A stretch of DNA of 11,367 bases from JABMPX01 sp964649795 (GTDB lineage: Bacteria; Patescibacteriota; Minisyncoccia; Portnoybacterales; UBA2143). Under the pieces are notes generated by a model. That model had not been told where the DNA came from, searched no databases, and saw only the letters and a program-made list of their open reading frames with translations. The stretch lies in assembly GCA_964649795.1 (NCBI GenBank), contig CAZYQY010000015.1, forward strand, positions 1 to 11,367. The letters run 5' to 3'. Every line of letters starts with the position of its first letter. The stretch's first letter is position 1. Position numbers and translations under genes: made by a program. Shown here one piece after another: positions 1 to 5,957 of the stretch.

Positions 1-1
1 A

Positions 2-73
2 GGGCTTAACCAGGCCAAGAAATTTTCCTGGTCAGAATGCGCTGCGGAGACATTAAAGGTTTTAATAAAATGA
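2..73 (+). CDS. C-terminal tail of an upstream glycosyltransferase (partial)
   Basis: An open frame enters from the left edge and ends at TGA 71-73. It gives 23 residues that include the segment AKKFSWSECAAETLKVLIK. A final helix with the pattern A-K-x-F-S-W followed by A-x-E-T-L-x-V is typical of the C-terminus of family 4 (GT-B fold) glycosyltransferases. The downstream glycosyltransferase in this window ends in a similar way (KKYSWFKMAQEIMKVY). The stop overlaps the next start as ATGA (70-73), so the two genes are probably translationally coupled in one glycan-synthesis operon. Only the tail is visible, so substrate and linkage cannot be stated. The assignment rests on a short motif and on context. 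Confidence 0.6.
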   Translation, partial: GLNQAKKFSWSECAAETLKVLIK

Positions 74-1296
74 GAAAAAAAAGTCAAATTAGAATAGGCA
101 TTGATGCGCGGTTTTTTGGCCCAAAGCAAAAGGGACTTGGCCGATATGTTCAAAAATTAGTGGAAAATCTGGAGAAAGCTTCAAGGTCAGACCTTTTTGA
201 TACACCCTTTTGCAAAAGGGTGTATCAAAAAGGTCTGACCTTAGAATTCGTTATTTTTTTAAGAAAAGAAAATTGGCATGAATATAAGTCTAATAATCCT
301 AATTTCAAAAAAGTTTTAGCTGATTATCAATGGTACGGTCTCAAAGAACAAATTTTTATGCCTTTTAAGATTTACCAAACTAAGATTGATTTAATGCATT
401 TTCCTCATTTTAACGTGCCTATTTTTTATTTTAAACCGTTTATTATCACTATTCATGATCTAATCTTAAAAAGATTTTCAACAAGTCGTGCTTCTACTTT
501 AAGCCCTTTTCTTTATTTGTTAAAAAATTTAGCCTATAAAATAGTTATTTTTTCAGCTGTTAAAAGAGCTAAAAAAATTATTGCTGTTTCTAATTATACT
601 AAAAATGATATTCTAAAGTATTTTAAAATTAAGAATGTGAAAATAAAAGTAGTTTATGAAGGAGTGTCTTTGCAATCAAGGCCGCGCCTTGAAACATACA
701 ATCTTTGCAAAGGTTGTATGTTTCAAGGCACGGCCTTGTCATCATACCTGCTCTATGTTGGCAATGCTTATCCACACAAGAATTTAGAAAGATTGATTTT
801 GGCATTTGCCAAAATAGTGAACAATAAACAACGAACAACGAACAATAAATATTCAAACTTACAACTTGTTCTAGTTGGTGAATTGGATTATTTCTATAAA
901 CGATTAAAAAATTTTGTTATAAATTCTAAATTGCAAATTCAGGATTCTGTTATCTTTGCTGATTTTGTTCCAGATAAAAAACTAATTACTTTATACCAAA
1001 ATGCCTCTGCTTATGTTTTTCCTTCATTATACGAAGGATTCGGATTGCCGCCATTAGAAGCAATGGCGCATGGATTGCCAGTTGTTTGTTCAAATTCATC
1101 TTGCTTGCCGGAAATTTTAGGTAAATCAGCTGTATATTTCAATCCAAAAAATGTTAATGATATGGCTAAAAAGATTCAACAGGTTTTAGAAGATGAAAAA
1201 CTGCAGAAAAAAATAATTAATCATGGATTTAAAGTAATTAAAAAATATAGCTGGTTTAAAATGGCTCAGGAAATAATGAAAGTTTATTCTCTTTGA
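70..1296 (+). CDS. GT-B fold glycosyltransferase, family 4-like, with two in-frame palindromic insertions
   Basis: This is a predicted cytoplasmic or membrane-associated glycosyltransferase of 408 residues that transfers a sugar from a nucleotide-sugar donor onto a surface glycan or lipid carrier. The N-terminus has the RIGIDARFFGP...GLGRYVQ pattern of family 4 enzymes (residues 8-28). The C-terminal Rossmann domain starts near YLLYVGNAYPHKN and carries the donor-binding EX7E motif at E322 and E330 within YEGFGLPPLEAMAHG. I chose ATG 70 over ATG 37. It overlaps the upstream stop as ATGA, has AAAGG at 55-59, and places the first beta strand at the N-terminus as usual. Residues 38-58 and 203-223 are encoded by long palindromes, and a short A-rich repeat encodes NNKQRTTNNK. 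All three fall in expected surface loops, so the enzyme may still be active. The exact sugar and acceptor are unknown. Confidence 0.88.
   Translation: MRKKSQIRIGIDARFFGPKQKGLGRYVQKLVENLEKASRSDLFDTPFCKRVYQKGLTLEFVIFLRKENWHEYKSNNPNFKKVLADYQWYGLKEQIFMPFKIYQTKIDLMHFPHFNVPIFYFKPFIITIHDLILKRFSTSRASTLSPFLYLLKNLAYKIVIFSAVKRAKKIIAVSNYTKNDILKYFKIKNVKIKVVYEGVSLQSRPRLETYNLCKGCMFQGTALSSYLLYVGNAYPHKNLERLILAFAKIVNNKQRTTNNKYSNLQLVLVGELDYFYKRLKNFVINSKLQIQDSVIFADFVPDKKLITLYQNASAYVFPSLYEGFGLPPLEAMAHGLPVVCSNSSCLPEILGKSAVYFNPKNVNDMAKKIQQVLEDEKLQKKIINHGFKVIKKYSWFKMAQEIMKVYSL
183..242. repeat. Perfect 60-bp palindrome inside the glycosyltransferase gene (element E1)
   Basis: The 30 bases 183-212 are the exact reverse complement of 213-242, with the centre at TTTTG|CAAAA. 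Each outer end is itself a small hairpin: AAGGT-CAG-ACCTT at 183-195 and AAGGT-CTG-ACCTT at 230-242. The reading frame stays open through it and encodes residues 38-58. These lie between the first helix (VQKLVENLEK) and the next strand (FVIFLRKENW), where family members normally have a short loop. It therefore looks like an in-frame insertion of a palindromic element. Confidence 0.93.
677..738. repeat. Near-perfect 62-bp palindrome inside the glycosyltransferase gene (element E2)
   Basis: Positions 677-707 pair with 708-738 except for C685 opposite A730 and a T702-G713 wobble. The centre is CTTTG|CAAAG. Each outer end is a small hairpin, CAAGGC-CGC-GCCTTG (677-691) and CAAGGC-ACG-GCCTTG (724-738). 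It is read in frame as residues 203-223, in the linker between the strand VVYEGVSL and the start of the C-terminal Rossmann domain (YLLYVGN). The architecture matches the palindrome at 183-242, but the sequence between the ends differs. Confidence 0.9.
819..849. repeat. Short A-rich tandem/direct repeat within the glycosyltransferase gene
   Basis: GAACAATAAA occurs at 819-828 and again at 840-849, with CGAACAA repeated in tandem at 832-838 and 839-845 (7-bp period). It encodes NNKQRTTNNK in the loop before the strand LQLVLVGE, where related enzymes usually have a shorter turn. This looks like a slippage-prone heptamer microsatellite kept in frame. Confidence 0.7.
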
Positions 1297-1315
1297 GGAC
1301 TGTCTCCAAAAGATA

Positions 1316-1324
1316 TGCTATAAT
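1316..1324 (+). promoter_or_regulatory. Extended -10 promoter placed for a leaderless DUF4012 mRNA
   Basis: TGCTATAAT at 1316-1324 is a perfect extended -10 (TGnTATAAT). No good -35 lies at 17 bases; the nearest resemblance, TTGAGG at 1293-1298, is 20 bases away. The start codon ATG 1331 begins 7 bases after the last T, where transcription would be expected to start. No Shine-Dalgarno sequence precedes it. The simplest reading is a transcript that begins at or next to the start codon. Confidence 0.6.
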
Positions 1325-1330
1325 AAATAT

Positions 1331-3685
1331 ATGCATCCAAGCCGTATTTTAAATGCTTTATTTGATATTAAACCTGTTACTGACAAGGGGGATTTAGATA
1401 TAGAAAGAATAGAGAAGATACAAACAATTTTAGATTTAAGGTCTTCAAAAGTTATTCCAAAAGTACTGAAAGTTGTTTCCAGAGATTTAAATAAATTGCC
1501 AACTAATGAATTGCCAACTAAAGAGGAAATTCTAGCTGAATTAGAAGAAATTGATACAGATAATAGTTTTTTAGAAGTTCAGCAAGAAAAGAATATTGCC
1601 AATGTCGGAGATTTTTATTTCCCTGAAACAGCTTCAGAGAAATTTCCTTTATCTTTACCAAAAAAAGAAAAAAAGACTGTACATTATAAAAGAATCCATT
1701 ACAAACCATTAATCGGTTTTTTAGTGATTGGCTTTCTGATTGCTTTGCTTATTCCAGCTGCTTCTTGGCTGAATCAGGGATTTGAGATAAAAGAAAATGT
1801 ATTAGCCAATAGCTTATCTGCTTACCAAAGCCTGTTATCAGCCCAAGATTCTTTAGAAGAATATGATTGGCAAACAGCTGAACAGAATTTTAGTTCAGCC
1901 CATCTGGATTTTATTAAAGCCCATCAGGAGATTAAGAAAGTAGGCCGATTAACTTTAGGTATTTTAGAAAATTTGCCTGGTTCTTCTTTAATTTCTTCAG
2001 GAGATCACTTAATAAAGGTTGGTGAAAGCTTAGCCCAAGCTGGCCAGAAATTATCTTCAGCAGTTAATCTGTTTTCTTTTGATAGTTTATTTAATTTAAT
2101 TAATTTATCTGAAGAGCCTAAAAGCAATATCTTAGCTGTCCAGAAAAATTCATTATCTGATTCAATTAAAACAAGCAGAGACGATTTAAATAATGCTTTG
2201 TCTGGAATTAAATCAGCTAATCAAGAACTGGCAAAAATTGATGTTAATGTTCTGCCAATTGAAATACAAGAGGGAGTTTTTTCTCTAAAAGAAAAATTGC
2301 CTTTGATTGAAGAAATGCTTGCTCAGTCATTAGATTATTCAGAGAATTTATTAAGCTTTTTGGGCCATGACAATCCCCGTCAGTATCTATTAATTTTTCA
2401 GAATAATAGCGAGATTCGGGCAACCGGAGGATTTATTGGCACTTATGGCATTTTGACTTTGGATAAAGGAGAAATTAAAGAGCTTTTTATTGATGGGATT
2501 TTTAATGCTGATGGACAGCTTCACGAGAAAATTATCCCGCCACGACCGATTCAGAAAATTAGCACTGCATGGTCAATGCATGATGCTAATTGGTTTGCTG
2601 ATTTCCCGACTTCTGCCCAAAAAATAGCCTGGTTTTATGAAAAAACCGGTGGGCCGACTACTGATGGAGTTATTAGTTTAACGCCAACACTGATTGAACG
2701 CCTTTTAGAATTAACTGGACCGATTTCTATGCCTGAATATGATGTTACTCTTACGCCTGATAATTTTGTTGAATTGATTCAATACAAAGTGGAAATTGAT
2801 TATGATAAAGAGATTAATAAACCCAAGAAAATCTTATCTGATTTTGCTCCTAAGTTTATACATACTTTAAATCAGTTGTCATCTGAAAACAGAAGAAAGG
2901 CCTTGGAAATTATCTTTGACTGTTTTGAGGAAAAGCATATTTTGGTTTATTTTAATAATCCGTCTTTGGAAGAATTAGCTGTTGAGTGGAATTATTCTGG
3001 CCAGCTTCTGTCAACTGATAAGGATTATTTAAGCGTTGTTTCTTCTAATATTAATGGTTATAAAACCGATATGATGGTGAAAGAAACAATCAAACATCAG
3101 GCAGAAATTCAGCCAGATGGTTCAATTATTGACACTTTAACAATTACTCGCAAACATGAAGGAGGCCAATCTGAATATGATTGGTGGAATAGAGTTAATT
3201 CTAATTATTTAAGAGTTTATTTGCCTTTGGACAGTGAGCTGATTTCAGCAAATGGCCAGAGCCTGGAAATTTATCAGCCGCCAATTGACTATCAAAAGCA
3301 AGGGTTTAAAATAGATTCTTTAGTTAATGAAATTGAAAGCAAAATGATTGTTGATAAAAAAACAGGGACCCATATTTTTCAAGAAAACAATAAAACTGTT
3401 TTTGGCAACTGGGTTTATGTTAGTCCAGGAGAAACAGTTGTCTTGACCTATAAATATAGATTACCGTTTAAAATTGACTTGACAAAATCAGCAGATAGTT
3501 ATAGTGTCTTAGTACAGAAGCAATTAGGCAGTATTGGCAGTCAATTCAGTTATGAATTGAAATTTCCAGAGAATTGGCAAGTATCCTGGAAACATCCAGA
3601 TAATGCAGAACATGGTTCTGGAATAATAAATTACGAAAAAGATTTAAAAATAGATAGATTTTTAGGAGTAACTTTCGAGTTTTAA
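1331..3685 (+). CDS. DUF4012 domain membrane protein
   Basis: This 784-residue single-pass membrane protein has an acidic cytoplasmic N-terminal region of about 120 residues. It includes a short repeat, LPTNELPT, encoded by two copies of AATTGCCAACTAA. One transmembrane segment follows at about residues 126-147 (IGFLVIGFLIALLIPAASW), preceded by a lysine-rich stretch. A long extracytoplasmic helical region comes next. From about residue 350 the protein carries the DUF4012 signature: a QYLLIFQNNSEIRATGGFIG-type motif, and further on SLTPTLIERLLELTGPI and LTPDNFVELIQ. The biochemical role of DUF4012 is not established. Such genes often occur beside glycosyltransferases and surface polysaccharide genes, as here, which suggests a role in cell-surface glycan assembly or attachment (inference). 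A strong extended -10 directly before the ATG suggests its own leaderless transcript. No frameshift is seen, and the length is normal for CPR members of the family. Confidence 0.85.
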   Translation: MHPSRILNALFDIKPVTDKGDLDIERIEKIQTILDLRSSKVIPKVLKVVSRDLNKLPTNELPTKEEILAELEEIDTDNSFLEVQQEKNIANVGDFYFPETASEKFPLSLPKKEKKTVHYKRIHYKPLIGFLVIGFLIALLIPAASWLNQGFEIKENVLANSLSAYQSLLSAQDSLEEYDWQTAEQNFSSAHLDFIKAHQEIKKVGRLTLGILENLPGSSLISSGDHLIKVGESLAQAGQKLSSAVNLFSFDSLFNLINLSEEPKSNILAVQKNSLSDSIKTSRDDLNNALSGIKSANQELAKIDVNVLPIEIQEGVFSLKEKLPLIEEMLAQSLDYSENLLSFLGHDNPRQYLLIFQNNSEIRATGGFIGTYGILTLDKGEIKELFIDGIFNADGQLHEKIIPPRPIQKISTAWSMHDANWFADFPTSAQKIAWFYEKTGGPTTDGVISLTPTLIERLLELTGPISMPEYDVTLTPDNFVELIQYKVEIDYDKEINKPKKILSDFAPKFIHTLNQLSSENRRKALEIIFDCFEEKHILVYFNNPSLEELAVEWNYSGQLLSTDKDYLSVVSSNINGYKTDMMVKETIKHQAEIQPDGSIIDTLTITRKHEGGQSEYDWWNRVNSNYLRVYLPLDSELISANGQSLEIYQPPIDYQKQGFKIDSLVNEIESKMIVDKKTGTHIFQENNKTVFGNWVYVSPGETVVLTYKYRLPFKIDLTKSADSYSVLVQKQLGSIGSQFSYELKFPENWQVSWKHPDNAEHGSGIINYEKDLKIDRFLGVTFEF

Positions 3686-3705
3686 ATAATAAATTAAATA
3701 AACTT

Positions 3706-4632
3706 ATGAAAAAATACATTTTTATTTCAGGATTAATTTTTATTTTAATTGCTGGAGTTTTAATTTGCATAGGCAATTCAATCGCAAAAGCAGAGACTAA
3801 TTTAGTTGCTCATTGGAATTTTGATGAAGTAACTGCCTGGGAAGCCAAAGATATTTCTGGCAATAATATTCATGGATATGTTGGAAGAGCTCTTTCTGGA
3901 GTGGCTGGCCAGAAAAATTACAGCTTATTCTTTGATGGCAATGGAGATTATGTAACTATGGGTCATGAAGAAGCTCTGGATTTTGGTCCAGAAGAAAGTT
4001 TTACGCTTTCAGCATGGGTTAAATTAAACGATTCAATTAATAATTACAGGGCTATTCTATCTAAAGCCAGCGATTCTTCTGTAAACGGGTATATTTTAAG
4101 ACATTGCCAGAATGGTAATCTTGGCATGATGATTGANNNNNNNNNNNNNNNNNNNNNNNNNNNNNNNNNNNNNNNNNNNNNNNNNNNNNNNNNNNNNNNN
4201 NNNNNNNNNNNNNNNNNNNNNNNNNNNNNNNNNNNNCTATCAGCAACAGAAATCCAAGAACTTTATTCTGAAGATAGCGGGAAATCAATTGTTATTAATG
4301 TTTATGGCGCAGGTTCTTTGCTCCAGGAAAACAATTCCTATGATGTTTATTACATTAATAAAAATGGCCAAAGAAAATTGATTATTAATGAGAAGGTATT
4401 TAATCTTTACAATAATAAATGGGAAGACGTAATTAAAGTAACTACTCAAGAATTAGAACAATATCCAATTGTTAAATTAATTAGGGCCTATAAGGACCAA
4501 AAAGTTTATGGCATTGACAGAGAAAGCAAGCATTGGATTGAAACATTAGCTGAGTTTGAATCTTGGGGCTATGAATGGAAAGATGTTAGTATTGTTAAAA
4601 TAGGAGAGCTGGATGAATATAATGGGGATTAA
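3706..4632 (+). CDS. Secreted LamG-fold (concanavalin A-like) protein with two C-terminal repeats, interrupted by an assembly gap
   Basis: The protein begins with a Sec signal peptide: MKK, a hydrophobic core at residues 5-23, and an AKA site with likely cleavage after residue 29. A LamG/jelly-roll domain follows, with the typical LVAHWNFDE, YSLFFDGNGDYVTMG and FTLSAWVKL segments. It resumes after the gap at LSATEIQELY, which normally closes this fold. The C-terminus has two related units of about 45 residues, DVYYINKNGQRKLIINEKVF...NKWEDV and KVYGIDRESKHWIETLAEF...YEWKDV. Each ends in a W-x-DV motif followed by EL-x-Y. The role is probably surface carbohydrate or protein binding; the ligand is unknown. 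The 100-N gap leaves only 34 unknown residues, whereas LamG domains usually have about 70-80 in this interval. The true gene is therefore probably longer, and continuity of the frame is inferred. The 3' end overlaps murJ by 20 bases. Confidence 0.75.
   Translation: MKKYIFISGLIFILIAGVLICIGNSIAKAETNLVAHWNFDEVTAWEAKDISGNNIHGYVGRALSGVAGQKNYSLFFDGNGDYVTMGHEEALDFGPEESFTLSAWVKLNDSINNYRAILSKASDSSVNGYILRHCQNGNLGMMIXXXXXXXXXXXXXXXXXXXXXXXXXXXXXXXXXXLSATEIQELYSEDSGKSIVINVYGAGSLLQENNSYDVYYINKNGQRKLIINEKVFNLYNNKWEDVIKVTTQELEQYPIVKLIRAYKDQKVYGIDRESKHWIETLAEFESWGYEWKDVSIVKIGELDEYNGD
4137..4236. other. Assembly gap of exactly 100 N inside the LamG gene
   Basis: A run of exactly 100 undetermined bases, a conventional scaffold placeholder. 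The flanking frames happen to be compatible at this length, but the missing LamG strands suggest the real interval is longer, perhaps 200-250 bases. Confidence 0.95.
4602..4606 (+). promoter_or_regulatory. Shine-Dalgarno site that fixes the murJ start
   Basis: AGGAG lies 6 bases before ATG 4613 and 15 bases before the alternative in-frame ATG 4622, so it favours 4613. It sits inside the end of the LamG gene and supports translation of murJ from a shared transcript. It is the clearest Shine-Dalgarno site in the window; most other starts here lack one. Confidence 0.7.
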
Positions 4633-5953
4633 AGATTTTTTTAACAATAAATCAAAAACTATTGCTGCAGCCGCTTTCATTTTGGGAGCGGCTTCTTTAG
4701 TTAGCCGATTACTTGGATTAATTAGAGACCGAATTTTAGCTGGCCAGTTTGGAGCAGGAGATGAGCTTGATATTTACTATGCTGCTTTTCGTATACCAGA
4801 TTTAGTATATTCTTTATTAGTTTTTGGCGCTATTTCAGCCGGCTTTATTCCTGTTTTTATAAGCTATTTACAGAAAGATAAAGAGAAATCTTGGTATTTG
4901 GCCAATAGTATTCTTAATTTAATGACTGTTTCTTTAATTTCTATTTGCTTTATTTTTGTGATATTTACTCCTTGGTTAATGAAATTAGTAGCTCCTGGTT
5001 TTGATTCAGAGAAATTATCTTTAAGTATTCAATTAACAAGGATTATGTTTTTAAGTCCATTGTTTTTAGGCCTAAGCGCTGTTTTTGGCGGGATTTTACA
5101 GAGTTTTAAACGTTTCCTTGTCTATTCCTTAGGCCCAATTATGTATAATTTGGGTATTATTTTTGGCGTCTTATTCTTAGTTAAATATTTCGGTGTTTTA
5201 GGATTAGCTTACGGAGTTGTTTTAGGAGCTTTTATGCATATGCTAATCCAAATTCCCAGCGCTTATCTTTGCGGATTCAGATGGAGGCCGATTTTTGATT
5301 TTAAATTTGAAGGAGTTCAAAGAATTTTTAAAGTTATGCCAGCTCGTGTTTTGAATTTAGCTCTTTCGCAAATTAACTTCTGGGTAATGACTATTTTCGC
5401 TTCTTTTTTGACAATAGGGAGCATTGCTGTTTATAACTTAGCTTTTAATATTTGGAGTTTACCATTGGGTATTTTTGGCGTTTCTTTTGTTTTAGCTGTT
5501 TTTCCAAAACTTTCAGAAACAGCCCAGAAAAAAGATATGAGAAATTTTGTTAAAACATTTTTTCATACTGCCCGCAGAATCCTTTTTTATACTTTGCCTT
5601 CAGCCGCTTTATTTATTATCTTGGGCAAACCAATTGTCCAAATTATTCTAGGCACTGGCTCTTTTAACATTGATGATATTGTCCTTACTTATCAAACCCT
5701 ATCCTATTTCTCAATCGGTCTTTTTGCTGAAGCTTTGATCTTATTGCTTTTACGCGGCTTTTTTGCTTTAGAAGATACTAAAACACCGTTTATTCTCGGT
5801 CTTTTAGCAACAATTGTCCGTTTATATATTGCCTGGATTTTTTCTCAATCAATGGGAGTTCCTGGTTTAGCATTAGGTTTTTCAATTGGAAGTATTGTAT
5901 ACTTTATCTTATTATCAATTGCTTTAGGAAGAAAAATAAGAAGCCTTGCCTGA
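4613..5953 (+). CDS. murJ: Lipid II flippase MurJ (MviN family), short C-terminus
   Basis: MurJ is the MOP-superfamily transporter that moves lipid II from the inner to the outer face of the cytoplasmic membrane for peptidoglycan synthesis. The N-terminus shows the family signature almost throughout: SRLLGLIRDRILAGQFGAGDELDIYYAAFRIPD (written here in part), then LLVFGAISAGFIPVF. It has about a dozen hydrophobic membrane segments, with conserved positions such as GLSAVFGGILQSFKRF and LALSQINFWV. It has 446 residues, against a little over 500 in well-studied members. It ends at a segment equivalent to about TM12 (GLALGFSIGSIVYFILLSIALG), so the last two helices appear to be missing. The start is set by AGGAG at 4602. 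The gene overlaps the LamG gene and is followed 4 bases later by lepA. Identification is firm; flippase activity of this shorter form is inferred. Confidence 0.92.
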   Translation: MNIMGIKDFFNNKSKTIAAAAFILGAASLVSRLLGLIRDRILAGQFGAGDELDIYYAAFRIPDLVYSLLVFGAISAGFIPVFISYLQKDKEKSWYLANSILNLMTVSLISICFIFVIFTPWLMKLVAPGFDSEKLSLSIQLTRIMFLSPLFLGLSAVFGGILQSFKRFLVYSLGPIMYNLGIIFGVLFLVKYFGVLGLAYGVVLGAFMHMLIQIPSAYLCGFRWRPIFDFKFEGVQRIFKVMPARVLNLALSQINFWVMTIFASFLTIGSIAVYNLAFNIWSLPLGIFGVSFVLAVFPKLSETAQKKDMRNFVKTFFHTARRILFYTLPSAALFIILGKPIVQIILGTGSFNIDDIVLTYQTLSYFSIGLFAEALILLLLRGFFALEDTKTPFILGLLATIVRLYIAWIFSQSMGVPGLALGFSIGSIVYFILLSIALGRKIRSLA

Positions 5954-5957
5954 ACAA

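Noticed and set aside
9..32. A small hairpin ACCAGG/CCTGGT near the left edge as a terminator
   Set aside because: It lies inside the coding tail of the upstream glycosyltransferase, has a 12-base loop and no T run.
629..856. A 75-codon frame on the - strand inside the glycosyltransferase gene
   Set aside because: It is antisense to a clear conserved gene. It is open because the palindrome and the A-rich repeat encode stop-free sequence on both strands.
1494..1521. The 13-bp direct repeat AATTGCCAACTAA in the DUF4012 gene as a mobile or regulatory repeat
   Set aside because: There are only two copies 15 bases apart, they encode LPTNELPT in a low-complexity acidic linker, and a simple local duplication explains them.
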